From: UBA2166 sp964463965
GTDB lineage: Bacteria > Nitrospirota > Nitrospiria > Nitrospirales > UBA2166
DNA length: 64,000 nt
NCBI GenBank assembly: GCA_964463965.1
Contig: CAYXED010000003.1
Span: 124,001-188,000 of the forward strand
Reading direction: 5' to 3'
Shown here in pieces: positions 50,834 to 59,323 of the stretch. Every line of letters starts with the position of its first letter. Within the stretch, counting starts at the first letter, position 1. Both the position numbers and the translations under genes were made by a program. The notes under the pieces were generated by a model, which made no database searches, was not told where the DNA came from, and saw nothing but the letters and a program-made list of their open reading frames with translations.

Positions 50834-51041
50834 TGTCTGGTAGCGTTGCTGGCTGTTCTGTCTAAGGTTTTGATAACTGATCTTTCGTTTCCAGGCGATC
50901 TCCGTCTACCCAAAATACTTGGCATGCAGTCTTTGTCTCGGGGTTTGTACTTTTTCCGATAGGATTCAGTGTATTTTGATTTGTGCAACTAAAACAACGC
51001 ATTGCTAGTCCAAGATAGTCCAAGAAATGGAGGGAGGACTA

Positions 51042-51827
51042 ATGAAGCATAGGTTCCAACTACTGACTATTCAATTGATGGGGTTGTACTTTATGGCAGG
51101 AGTGTTTTTTCCTGCTACGGGTGTTTCCTCAATGGCTATTCCGGACCCTGAGAGCTATTTTTATGCTCCCATCGGGAGCGTATGGCATTATTATGGGACT
51201 ACGCAAGATAGGGAAATACAACTCACTTCCGAAAATGTTTTTACAAACAGTGCAACTGCAGTAAAGACCATGGAAAAAGAGGGTCAACAAGTAGTTGTTT
51301 TTTTGGAGACCAACCCTGGAAATATGGGAGAAACTGAAAGTTATTACCACATAGGAGATGGGGGAGTTATTTATTACGGTAGTCATCCAAATCAAAAATT
51401 TGAAGAGAATATTCTTCCATACTCAGTTGTTCAATTTCCTTTGATTGAAGAGAAGACATTTCGCCAGTTCGATGTAAAGCAGGGCAATTTATTTCAAGAT
51501 CTTGATGGGGATGGAATAAACGAGTATGTTGACGCTTTTGCAGATGTTACGATTGGTTCATTGGAAACTGTGTCGGTATTGGCAGGGACCTTTCAGAATG
51601 TTCTTAGACTCGATGGTAAAATGGAAATTAATGTAACAATGTCTTCAAGTGGCGAAGTGTTTATTACCAAAGACACGCTTACCAGTTGGTTTGCGCCTCA
51701 TGTTGGTCTTATAAAGTATATTGAAACAGTAAATGTTCCGATAATGGGCGATGTGACTGTACGTACCACTGTTGTGACTGAAGAGCTTGAAGAGTTTAGG
51801 ATAGTGGCGCCTAGCCTTGGTAATTAG
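51042..51827 (+). CDS. Secreted protein of unknown function with Asp-rich (calcium-like) loop
   Basis: A protein of 261 residues from ATG 51042, with GGAGGA 4-5 nt upstream; the frame opens at an ATG at 51027. A signal peptide (about 8-30) precedes a beta-rich mature protein. 'FQDLDGDGINEYVDAF' (about 152-167) is a DxDxDG-type calcium-binding-like loop, and 'VLAGTFQNVLRLDGKMEINV' with 'SWFAPHVGLIKYIETV' resembles exported beta-solenoid or beta-barrel-like domains in many Gram-negative proteins of unknown role. It lies 208 nt after spt in the same direction. Whether it belongs to the sphingolipid operon is unclear. Confidence 0.7.
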   Translation: MKHRFQLLTIQLMGLYFMAGVFFPATGVSSMAIPDPESYFYAPIGSVWHYYGTTQDREIQLTSENVFTNSATAVKTMEKEGQQVVVFLETNPGNMGETESYYHIGDGGVIYYGSHPNQKFEENILPYSVVQFPLIEEKTFRQFDVKQGNLFQDLDGDGINEYVDAFADVTIGSLETVSVLAGTFQNVLRLDGKMEINVTMSSSGEVFITKDTLTSWFAPHVGLIKYIETVNVPIMGDVTVRTTVVTEELEEFRIVAPSLGN

Positions 51828-51844
51828 CTTTGTCCCCTCCTGTT

Positions 51845-51863
51845 GGTAGCTCTAGCTACCTTT
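51845..51863. terminator. Palindromic hairpin between convergent genes
   Basis: GGTAGC (51845-51850), loop TCTA and GCTACC (51855-51860) form a perfect 6-bp stem followed by TTT. It lies between the convergent secreted-protein and bioF genes. The short T-run makes it a moderate terminator candidate only. Confidence 0.45.
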
Positions 51864-51872
51864 AGGGCTTCA

Positions 51873-53051
51873 TTAAGAAATAATCCCTAGCAATTTCCCA
51901 GTATTGTGAAGTACATCAAGAGTATAGTCTAGCTGTGGTTTGTCATGTGTTGCCATGATATTCATTCTAAGCCTACTAGTTCCACGGGGGATTGTTGGAG
52001 GCCGAATTGCTGGTGCATAGACCCCTCTCTCAAAGAGTGCTTCAGAGAAGCGTAAAGCATGTAGAGGTTCGCCAACTAAAATGGGAAGGATTGGGCTTTC
52101 AGTATTCAGGGTATTAAATCCAAGCGCTTGTATATTTTTAAGCATGTAGTCCCTATTCTTCCATAATTGTCTCCTACGTTCTGGTTCAGATTCTATGATT
52201 TTTAATGCAGCACTTGCAGCAGCGGCGGCAGCTGGTGGGAGTGCTGTTGTATACATGAATGAACGTGCGCGGTTGATGAGTGCTTGTGTGAGGTCATGAG
52301 GGCCTGCTACAAAAGCGCCTATTGACCCAATGGCCTTGCCAAGTGTCCCCATGCGAATTGGAATTTCAGTGTCAAGGCCAAAGTGTTCAATTGTACCTCG
52401 TCCAGTGTTTCCCAAGACTCCAAATCCATGTGCGTCGTCAACAAGAAAGGTTGTTTTGAAATTCTTTGAAGATGTAAGTAGTTCTGGTAGAGGAGCTAAG
52501 TCTCCATCCATACTAAAAACGCCCTCTGTTATGATAAGAATTTTTTGTGGCGCATCCGGATTTTGATTAGTAAATAAATGTTTAAACTCATTTGTATTTT
52601 TACGACGGTAAACTCTAAAAGGGGTTTTGGTAAGACGAATAGCGTCAATTAAGCTTGCATGAGATGAACGGTCCACAAATATGATCCCGTGAGGCTGAAG
52701 TCCTTGTGCTAGGGTTTGAATAAGACCAAGGTTTGCGTGATATCCAGAATTAAATATGAGTGCCGAGGCTGTTTTTGTAAATGATGCTAGTTGTTCCTCT
52801 AGTTGTTTGTGAGGGGTTATGCTTCCAGAGAGTAGACGAGAGGCCCCTGTGCCAAAACCATATGTTTTGATTGCAGTAATTGCAGCTTCCTTTATTTTGG
52901 GGTGATTGGCTAATCCAAGATAGTTGTTTGATGCGAAGAGGATGACAGTTTTTCCATTGATGGTAACTTGAGCATCCTGTGCAGAATCACTATTGTGTAG
53001 TGTTCTAAGGAGGTTTTCCTGCTGAAGTTGGGCCAGTGCTTGTTTGAACAT
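51873..53051 (-). CDS. bioF: 8-amino-7-oxononanoate synthase
   Basis: A protein of 392 residues from ATG 53051 (GGAAG core 5 nt upstream); the frame opens at 53108. It is a PLP alpha-oxoamine synthase condensing pimeloyl thioester with alanine for biotin. Motifs are 'LFASNNYLGLANHPKIKEAA', 'YGFGTGASRLLSGSITPHKQLEEQLA', 'DRSSHASLIDAIRL', 'TEGVFSMDGDLAPLPEL', 'LVDDAHGFGVLGNTGRGTIEHF' and the PLP lysine in 'GTLGKAIGSIGAFVAG'. These match BioF more than SPT or KBL; the SPT paralogue lies about 1 kb away on the other strand. bioD is at 43249-43935. Confidence 0.88.
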   Translation of the reverse strand: MFKQALAQLQQENLLRTLHNSDSAQDAQVTINGKTVILFASNNYLGLANHPKIKEAAITAIKTYGFGTGASRLLSGSITPHKQLEEQLASFTKTASALIFNSGYHANLGLIQTLAQGLQPHGIIFVDRSSHASLIDAIRLTKTPFRVYRRKNTNEFKHLFTNQNPDAPQKILIITEGVFSMDGDLAPLPELLTSSKNFKTTFLVDDAHGFGVLGNTGRGTIEHFGLDTEIPIRMGTLGKAIGSIGAFVAGPHDLTQALINRARSFMYTTALPPAAAAAASAALKIIESEPERRRQLWKNRDYMLKNIQALGFNTLNTESPILPILVGEPLHALRFSEALFERGVYAPAIRPPTIPRGTSRLRMNIMATHDKPQLDYTLDVLHNTGKLLGIIS

Positions 53052-53157
53052 CATCTCTTCCAGTTGATATTGGCTTGACAACCTTCGGATGCTATGACGT
53101 AATAGCACGATTGTGCATAGTAGGCAATTGAGGGAATATTACACGGGTGAGGAGTAA

Positions 53158-53913
53158 ATGACTTTTAAGATTAAAACTATAAAAAAATTACAAAATCTTC
53201 CTGACGAACAGGAAATGATGGAATCCATGGCTCGTTTAGGGCGGGAGGCTCGTGATAAAGCGAGGCGACTGTGGATGTTTGGTGGTGGTGGGGCACTTCT
53301 ACTTTTGCTTGCTATAGGGTTTTACCTTATGAACTTTCAAGCAGAACAAACAGCAGAGGATAATCTCCAACGAGCGACTGATTTGTATATGAATAGGCCT
53401 TTGACTGATACCGATGCCTCTCTTTCTCATGTGCGTCAAGCAGTTGAGCTGCTCCAAGTGGTTGTGAATGATTACTATGAAACTCGAAGCGCTCCTTTGG
53501 CATTGCATTTACTGGGCAATGCGCTAGATGTACTCGGAGACCATGATGGAGCAATTGAAACCTATCAGAGCTTTCTGAAGGATTTCCCGGCACAGAGCTC
53601 CTTGAACGCTCTTGTTCGGCAACGATTAGCGTATGCATATCTTGAACAGGGAAATTTGGAAAAAGCAGAACGCACGTTTGAAGGGATTTTGACAATTGCC
53701 AAAGCTCCAAATAAAGACCTCGCCCTTTTAGAGCTCGCGAGTTTAGGTGAACAACAAAACCAAGTCCAAGCAGCGCTTGCGCGTTATCAGGAACTCATTA
53801 AGGGGTACCCTCATTCCATCTACTTGGGTGAAGCATCATCAAAGGTTCGGATTTTGGGGGGAGGTGATGGGGGTTCTGGGGAGTCATCTCAGGATTCTAA
53901 CGAAACGAACTAG
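53158..53913 (+). CDS. Membrane-anchored TPR protein
   Basis: A 251-residue protein with a charged cytoplasmic N-terminus (about 1-38), one membrane helix (about 40-60, 'GGGALLLLLAIGFYLM') and at least three tetratricopeptide units (about 115-235): 'LALHLLGNALDVLGDHDGAIETYQSFLKDFP', 'QRLAYAYLEQGNLEKAERTFEGIL', 'ALARYQELIKGYPHS'. The layout is that of YfgM-type or BamD-like scaffolds facing the periplasm. A Gly/Ser-rich tail ends the protein. It is transcribed divergently from bioF. The partner is unknown. Confidence 0.82.
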   Translation: MTFKIKTIKKLQNLPDEQEMMESMARLGREARDKARRLWMFGGGGALLLLLAIGFYLMNFQAEQTAEDNLQRATDLYMNRPLTDTDASLSHVRQAVELLQVVVNDYYETRSAPLALHLLGNALDVLGDHDGAIETYQSFLKDFPAQSSLNALVRQRLAYAYLEQGNLEKAERTFEGILTIAKAPNKDLALLELASLGEQQNQVQAALARYQELIKGYPHSIYLGEASSKVRILGGGDGGSGESSQDSNETN

Positions 53914-54016
53914 ACTCCTTAAGTAGAGTTGTTCCTGTTTTGTATATACTGAATGACCTCATGTTTTATTCTCGATCCGCTGCTTTGCTATTGGATGACG
54001 CGTGAGCGGCGCTTGT

Positions 54017-54616
54017 ATGAGTGATCCATTAGTTCTCGCGACCCAAAACCAAGATAAAAAAGATGAGATTACGCGTTTGCTATCAGGGCTTGGGATCTCC
54101 TTACGAACATTAGACTATTATCCTGATGTGCCGGTGGTTATTGAAGATGGAGATACATGTGAGGAGAATGCTATAAAAAAAGCGGTAGAGATCTCGAAGT
54201 ACACTGGGCACATTGCGTTGGCAGATGATACAGGTCTTGATGTCAAAGCTCTTGATGGGAGACCAGGGGTTTTTGCAGCTCGATACGCGGGTCTGGACTC
54301 AACTTACGAGGATAATTGGCGAAAAGTACTTGATGAGATGCAAGGGGTGCCTTGGGAACAGAGGCATGCGTGTTTTGTTACTGTTGCGGCAATCGCACAA
54401 CCAGGATTTGAAGTTTGCGTTACTGAAGGTATCTTGAGGGGGATGATTGCGACATCTCCAGCGGGAGAGAATGGGTTTGGGTATGATCCGATATTTTTCA
54501 TCCCATCTTTTGGAAAAACCATGGCAGAGCTTAGTATGGAAGAAAAAAATTCGATTAGTCATAGGGCAATTGCTCTCCAAAAGGCAAAAGCTATATTGAA
54601 AGGTTTATATCAATAA
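54017..54616 (+). CDS. rdgB: XTP/dITP pyrophosphatase (RdgB/HAM1 family)
   Basis: A protein of 199 residues from ATG 54017; a GTG at 54002 would add five. It cleans the nucleotide pool of dITP, ITP and XTP. Family motifs are 'LVLATQNQDKKDEITRLL', 'EDGDTCEENAIKKA', 'ALADDTGLDVKALDGRPGVFAARYAG', 'GENGFGYDPIFFIP' and 'MAELSMEEKNSISHRAIALQ'. The Ser-His-Arg-Ala substrate loop is intact. Its stop TAATG overlaps the mtnA start. Confidence 0.96.
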   Translation: MSDPLVLATQNQDKKDEITRLLSGLGISLRTLDYYPDVPVVIEDGDTCEENAIKKAVEISKYTGHIALADDTGLDVKALDGRPGVFAARYAGLDSTYEDNWRKVLDEMQGVPWEQRHACFVTVAAIAQPGFEVCVTEGILRGMIATSPAGENGFGYDPIFFIPSFGKTMAELSMEEKNSISHRAIALQKAKAILKGLYQ

Positions 54617-55644
54617 TGATTTCTCCAGTTGAATGGAAAAACGGACGTGTTAGGCTTTTAGATCAGCAGGCTCTACCTCAAAGTGTCAAATTTGTAGAGT
54701 ATGATAATTATAGAGATGTTGCTTTAGCAATTAAGGACCTTCGTGTTCGAGGTGCACCTGCAATTGGAATTACTGCAGCAATGGGAGTTGCTTTAGGAGC
54801 GCAAAGCCTTTCTGAAAAAACTTTTGATGCTTTCTCAAAAAAAGTTTTTTTAATTTGTGACCATTTAGCTGCAACGCGACCAACTGCAGTGAATCTGTTT
54901 TGGGCAATTGAAAAAATGAAAGAGGTTCTTCTTAGGCATCAGGATTTGCCTATTGAAGATTTGAAGAGGTATTTGGTCAATGAGGCTTGTCGTATTCTTG
55001 AAGAAGATGTTGAAGTAAATAAGCAAATCGGGCGTCATGGCTCTGCATTGGTAGCAGAAGGTCAGACTATAATGACGCATTGTAATGCAGGATCTTTAGC
55101 CACCGGGGGGTATGGTACTGCACTGGGTGTTGTTCGTGCAGCATGGGATGATGGCAAGAAAATTTCCGTCATTGCAGGAGAGACACGGCCTGTTTTGCAG
55201 GGTGCTCGTCTGACGGTATGGGAGCTTCAGCAAGATAATATTCCGGTAACTCTTATCACCGACAATATGGCTGGAGCGTTTATGCGGCAAGGGCGTATAC
55301 AGTTGTGTGTTGTTGGGGCAGACCGAATCGCTATGAACGGGGATGTCGTAAATAAAATTGGAACATATGGCTTGGCTGTTTTGGCTCGAGCACATAAGGT
55401 CCCTTTCTATGTTGCTGCACCGAGCTCAACTATTGATCCGTTAATGCCTTCCGGGGACGGTATTCCAATTGAACAGAGGGATTCAGGTGAGGTGTCTAGT
55501 GTGCTTGGGGTAACCCGTATAACGCCTGATAACACTGCAATACAAAACCCTGCCTTCGATATGACCCCAGCAGAGCTAGTTACGGCCATTATTACAGAGC
55601 GAGGGGTTTTTGCACCATCTGACTTGGCCAAGGGAATGGCGTAG
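54616..55644 (+). CDS. mtnA: S-methyl-5-thioribose-1-phosphate isomerase
   Basis: A 342-residue aldose-ketose isomerase of the methionine salvage pathway, in the eIF2B-like fold. It has 'LRVRGAPAIGITAAMGVALGA', the catalytic Cys in 'TIMTHCNAGSLATGGYGTALG', 'ETRPVLQGARLTVWEL', the catalytic Asp in 'VVGADRIAMNGDVVNKIGTYGLA' and 'PFYVAAPSSTIDPLMPSG'. Both catalytic residues place it with MtnA rather than with the regulatory eIF2B proteins. It overlaps rdgB by 1 nt. Other mtn genes are absent from the window. Confidence 0.95.
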   Translation: MISPVEWKNGRVRLLDQQALPQSVKFVEYDNYRDVALAIKDLRVRGAPAIGITAAMGVALGAQSLSEKTFDAFSKKVFLICDHLAATRPTAVNLFWAIEKMKEVLLRHQDLPIEDLKRYLVNEACRILEEDVEVNKQIGRHGSALVAEGQTIMTHCNAGSLATGGYGTALGVVRAAWDDGKKISVIAGETRPVLQGARLTVWELQQDNIPVTLITDNMAGAFMRQGRIQLCVVGADRIAMNGDVVNKIGTYGLAVLARAHKVPFYVAAPSSTIDPLMPSGDGIPIEQRDSGEVSSVLGVTRITPDNTAIQNPAFDMTPAELVTAIITERGVFAPSDLAKGMA

Positions 55645-55706
55645 TGTTAGAATCAGCTGTTGTGTGGTTATAGATTGTGGTGAGGAAGGAGAGGTAGCTT
55701 AGAATT

Positions 55707-56132
55707 ATGATTGAACGTACATTGGCTATTATTAAGCCTGACGGAGTTAGGAAAAGAGTCGTCGGAGAAATTATTCGTAGGTATGAAAAAAATAAACTTT
55801 ATCCTGTTGCAATTAAGTCCACGTGGCTTACCAAAGCGGAAGCCGAGAGTTTTTACTCTGTTCACCGCGAACGCCCATTTTTTTCTGATTTGACTGCTTT
55901 TATGTCCTCAGGCCCTATTGTGGTGATGGCTCTTGAGGGGGAGGATGCCATAATGCGTCATAGAGAGCTTATGGGTGCAACTGATCCATTGCAGGCCGCT
56001 GAAGGGACGATTCGAAAGGACTTTGCTGAAAGCATTGATTGTAATATCGTACATGGTTCTGACGCTCATGAGACAGCAAAAGATGAAATAGGTTTTTTCT
56101 TTGATAACAGTAACTTACACTCTATAACTTAA
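55707..56132 (+). CDS. ndk: Nucleoside diphosphate kinase
   Basis: A 141-residue NDK exchanging phosphates between NTPs and NDPs. It begins 'MIERTLAIIKPDGVRKRVVGEIIRRYE', and the phospho-accepting His is in 'DCNIVHGSDAHETAKDEIGFFF'. 'ERPFFSDLTAFMSSGPIVVMALEG' is standard. The length is normal. GGAGAGG lies upstream. It is spaced 62 nt from mtnA. Confidence 0.97.
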   Translation: MIERTLAIIKPDGVRKRVVGEIIRRYEKNKLYPVAIKSTWLTKAEAESFYSVHRERPFFSDLTAFMSSGPIVVMALEGEDAIMRHRELMGATDPLQAAEGTIRKDFAESIDCNIVHGSDAHETAKDEIGFFFDNSNLHSIT

Positions 56133-56178
56133 TGTAATGAAAAGTCCTTCCTCTGCCATTTTATAGAGGTTTTATCTC

Positions 56179-57345
56179 TTGTTTCTTCACATCATTGCGC
56201 TATTTTTGACTGCAGTGATGTTTTCAAATTGTACCTTCAAGCAGAATCCCATTCGTTCTGTCTCTTCTGATCCTGAGGAAGTCCAATCATCTCCTTCCTA
56301 TGTGCCTGGTGAGGAGGCTGTACCGGTAATTGCTTGGGAGGATGCGAGGACTTTGGATTCTCTCCAATCTCCTGAAGGCTTCAGATCGTGGCTTGCTGCT
56401 GCAAAACGGAATGGAATAAATACTATTTTTGTAAAACAACCATTATTTAGAATAAACGACAATAGTGCCGTTCTCTGGAAGGAATTTGTTTTGGAGGCTC
56501 ATCGCCAGTCTTTAAGGGTCAGTGCTGTATTAAATTTGCGTGAACAGACTTCAATTTCAATGTTTAATAATTGGAATGATCTGCAGCTCAATTCTTCTAC
56601 CTCTACTCTGACTCGTTCTACCTTTCCTGATTTGCTACATAAGGGGTATCAGGCTGCTATTCGGAGACTTATTCTCCAACTTTCAATGTCCCAAGTCGAT
56701 CTCATTATTTTTCGCTTTGATCCACCTAGTGGTCTATTTGATGGGTTTACTAAAAATGCGCTTAATGCATTTGAAAAAGATTTTGATCAACCTATTTCAC
56801 CTGAAAAACTCTTTGCCCTTACAAATGGCCAATTGATCCAGTATTCTAATGACCATATTCCCTTATCAAAGGTTCTAGGGGAACTTTCCCCTAAATTTTG
56901 GAGATGGGTGGGTTGGAAAAACAGACAGTATCTTGATGCTCTTCAAGGAATAATGGTTTCTGTAAAGGAACAGTACCCAAAATCAAAATTTGGAATTGAA
57001 TTGCACGCGAGTACAATCATAGATTCTAGAGGGGCTCTTGTGCGCTATACAGAAGACTTTTTGGAGACACGCCAGCGCTCATTTGATTATTTTATAGTGA
57101 GTGAACCTGAATCGGTTCTAGGTTCCACCAGGCAATCAATGATAGGAGAAGCTTCTCTTAGGATGACCGCATTACTTGATGATCCATCAAAAGTATTGGT
57201 TTTACTTTCCAGTAAACGGCCAACTTGGATGACTCTCAAGCAAATGCACACAATAAAAGGGGTTCTTGGGTTGCAGGAAGGTGTTGGCTTTGGCCTTAAA
57301 GCCTCTATAAGAAAGGATTTTAAAATATTGCAAAATAGTAATTGA
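56179..57345 (+). CDS. Predicted lipoprotein with glycosidase-like barrel, weakly PgaB C-terminal-like
   Basis: A 388-residue protein starting at TTG 56179 with AGAGGT upstream. The N-terminal hydrophobic segment ends 'VMFSNCTF', a possible lipobox. The mature part has 'GFRSWLAAAKRNGINTIFVKQPLF', 'FVLEAHRQSLRVSAVLNL', 'GYQAAIRRLILQLSMSQVDLIIFRFDPPSG', 'SKFGIELHASTIIDSRGALVRYTEDFLETRQRSFDYFIVSEPE', a repeating beta-alpha pattern. It recalls the TIM-barrel hydrolase domain of PgaB and other glycosidase-like families. The resemblance is weak, catalytic residues are not certain, and no pga genes are near. The fold is tentative; the substrate is unknown. Confidence 0.5.
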   Translation: MFLHIIALFLTAVMFSNCTFKQNPIRSVSSDPEEVQSSPSYVPGEEAVPVIAWEDARTLDSLQSPEGFRSWLAAAKRNGINTIFVKQPLFRINDNSAVLWKEFVLEAHRQSLRVSAVLNLREQTSISMFNNWNDLQLNSSTSTLTRSTFPDLLHKGYQAAIRRLILQLSMSQVDLIIFRFDPPSGLFDGFTKNALNAFEKDFDQPISPEKLFALTNGQLIQYSNDHIPLSKVLGELSPKFWRWVGWKNRQYLDALQGIMVSVKEQYPKSKFGIELHASTIIDSRGALVRYTEDFLETRQRSFDYFIVSEPESVLGSTRQSMIGEASLRMTALLDDPSKVLVLLSSKRPTWMTLKQMHTIKGVLGLQEGVGFGLKASIRKDFKILQNSN

Positions 57346-57425
57346 AAAGTACTGAAATCATTTTTCATATTTTTTGAATGAGACAGGAGTTTGTCAATAA
57401 GAACTAATATCTACTAGAGGTGATG

Positions 57426-57815
57426 ATGTTTCCTGATACGTTACGCTATACCAAAGATCATGAATGGATTAAAGTTGAGGGTGATGTTGGCATTGTTGGG
57501 ATTACTCATTTTGCTCAAGAAGCGCTTGGAGATATTGTTTATGTACAGTTTCCCTCCATTGGAAACTTTGTCAACTTAGGGGATGAGATTGGAGAAGTTG
57601 AATCAACTAAGGCAACCTCTCCAATATATACACCAGTAACGGGAACTATTTTGAAAATTAACGATGCATTAACCGGAAGCCCTGAACTCGCTAATAATGA
57701 TCCCTATGGTGATGGATGGGTTTTTAGCATTACCCTAAAAAACCATGATGAACTTGCTAAGTTGATGAATGCAGAGTCATATTCCGCATTTATTCGTGGG
57801 GAGGGAGAGGTTTAA
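57426..57815 (+). CDS. gcvH: Glycine cleavage system H protein
   Basis: A protein of 129 residues from ATG 57426, chosen because AGAGG ends 5 nt upstream; in-frame GTG 57420 and ATG 57423 are also possible. It is the lipoyl shuttle of the glycine cleavage system. 'LRYTKDHEWIKVEGDVGIVGITHFAQEALGDIVYV' is typical, and the lipoylated Lys is in 'GEVESTKATSPIYTPVTG'; 'PYGDGWVFSI' ends the lipoyl fold. lpd follows 6 nt later, but gcvT and gcvP are not in the window. Confidence 0.95.
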   Translation: MFPDTLRYTKDHEWIKVEGDVGIVGITHFAQEALGDIVYVQFPSIGNFVNLGDEIGEVESTKATSPIYTPVTGTILKINDALTGSPELANNDPYGDGWVFSITLKNHDELAKLMNAESYSAFIRGEGEV

Positions 57816-57821
57816 TTCGGG

Positions 57822-59231
57822 ATGCACGTTGTCATTATTGGAGCTGGACCGGGTGGCTATGTTGCTGCAATTAGGGCTGCTCAACGTGGAGCAAATGTTA
57901 CTGTTGTTGAAAAAGGTGCTCTTGGAGGAGTTTGCCTTCAGTGGGGATGTATTCCCAGTAAGGCCCTATTGGCATGTGCAAATCTTTTTACTGTATTTCA
58001 ACGAGCGGAAGAATTTGGTATTCACGCGCAAGGTCAGCTATCAGCAAACTTTCAAAAAATAATTTCTCGGAAAGATGCTATTGTTAATAATCTTTCAGGT
58101 GGGATCCTTTCTCTTTTTAAATCATGGGGGGTAAGCCTCTATGAAGGAGAAGCCAGGTTTCTTGATCATCGCACAATCCGGATATATCGTGATGGAGGCA
58201 AAGACACTGTATTAACTGCGGATGCAATTATCATTGCAACTGGATCACGTGCATCTACTATTCCTATTTTGGTTCCTGACGGAAAAACAATCCTTACTAG
58301 CAAGGAAATATTGGAACTAAAGGAGTTGCCGAAGGAAATTTTAATTGTTGGTGGAGGTATTGAAGGCTGTGAATTTGCAACGCTTTTTTCTTCGCTTGGA
58401 ATCAAGGTAGTTTTAGTCGAGCTGGCATCACGGATACTTTCCTCTGAAGATAAGGAAATAGCTATTCAGGTTCAAAAGCAGTTTAAAAAGCAAGGGATTG
58501 ATTTTTACTTTGAAAAGAATATTGTGGATGTTGAAAAGTTAAATGGGAAGGTTAGTGCAACGCTTTCTGGCGGTGAGGTTGTTCAGGCTGACAAGGTGCT
58601 TGTGTCTATTGGAAGGCATGTTGATACTGATGGGCTTGGGTTAGAAAATGCAGGCATTAATCTAGAAAAGAGTGGGGCAATTATTGTCAATGAATATTTA
58701 GAAACGACCTCATCAGGTATTTATGCTATTGGAGATGTGATTGGGAAATCTATGTTAGCCCATGCAGCGTCTCATCATGGGAAAATCGCGGTTGAAAATA
58801 TAATGGGAAATCCTGTAAAAACTGAAGATAATATTATCCCTGCAGGAATATTTACTGTTCCTGAAATTGGGAGAGTTGGTATTACTGAAGAGCAAGCACG
58901 CTTTCAATCTATGCAAATACGGATTGGAAAGTTCAGGGCAATGGCTCTTGGAAAGGCGCATGCTGATGGACACTGTGCTGGTTTGTTTAAGGTTATTGCT
59001 GATGCAGAGACTGACAGGATTCTTGGAGTGCATATTGTTGGAGAGCATGCTGCAGACTTAATTCATGAAGCTGCTATTGCAATGCAACTTGGGGGGACTG
59101 CTAAGGCTCTTGCAAATACAATTCACGCACATCCAACATGGTCAGAAGGTTTAATGGAGGCTGCAGAAGATGTTCATGGAGATGCTATCCATCTTCCACG
59201 AAAACGGCGTCCTGCCTCTACAGTGCAATAG
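57822..59231 (+). CDS. lpdA: Dihydrolipoyl dehydrogenase
   Basis: A 469-residue FAD disulfide oxidoreductase (E3) that reoxidises lipoyl groups with NAD. The FAD site is 'VVIIGAGPGGYVAAIRAAQRG', the redox cysteines are in 'GGVCLQWGCIPSKALL', NAD binding is 'ILIVGGGIEGCEFATLFSSLG', and the dimer-interface His is in 'HAHPTWSEGLMEAAED' (His-x4-Glu type). It follows gcvH by 6 nt, so it probably serves the glycine cleavage system, and may also serve pyruvate or 2-oxoglutarate dehydrogenases encoded elsewhere. Confidence 0.96.
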   Translation: MHVVIIGAGPGGYVAAIRAAQRGANVTVVEKGALGGVCLQWGCIPSKALLACANLFTVFQRAEEFGIHAQGQLSANFQKIISRKDAIVNNLSGGILSLFKSWGVSLYEGEARFLDHRTIRIYRDGGKDTVLTADAIIIATGSRASTIPILVPDGKTILTSKEILELKELPKEILIVGGGIEGCEFATLFSSLGIKVVLVELASRILSSEDKEIAIQVQKQFKKQGIDFYFEKNIVDVEKLNGKVSATLSGGEVVQADKVLVSIGRHVDTDGLGLENAGINLEKSGAIIVNEYLETTSSGIYAIGDVIGKSMLAHAASHHGKIAVENIMGNPVKTEDNIIPAGIFTVPEIGRVGITEEQARFQSMQIRIGKFRAMALGKAHADGHCAGLFKVIADAETDRILGVHIVGEHAADLIHEAAIAMQLGGTAKALANTIHAHPTWSEGLMEAAEDVHGDAIHLPRKRRPASTVQ

Positions 59232-59323
59232 TGAAACGCTAATGATAGTGTTTGTAATATAAGGTTGTTTTATTGATGTAATGAAGGTGAGAATCAACAA
59301 AATAGTTTTTTTGAGGTTTTGTA

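Noticed and set aside
51873..53051. Second serine palmitoyltransferase
   Set aside because: PLP motif GTLGKAIGSIGAFV and other signatures match BioF; a bioD gene supports biotin synthesis.
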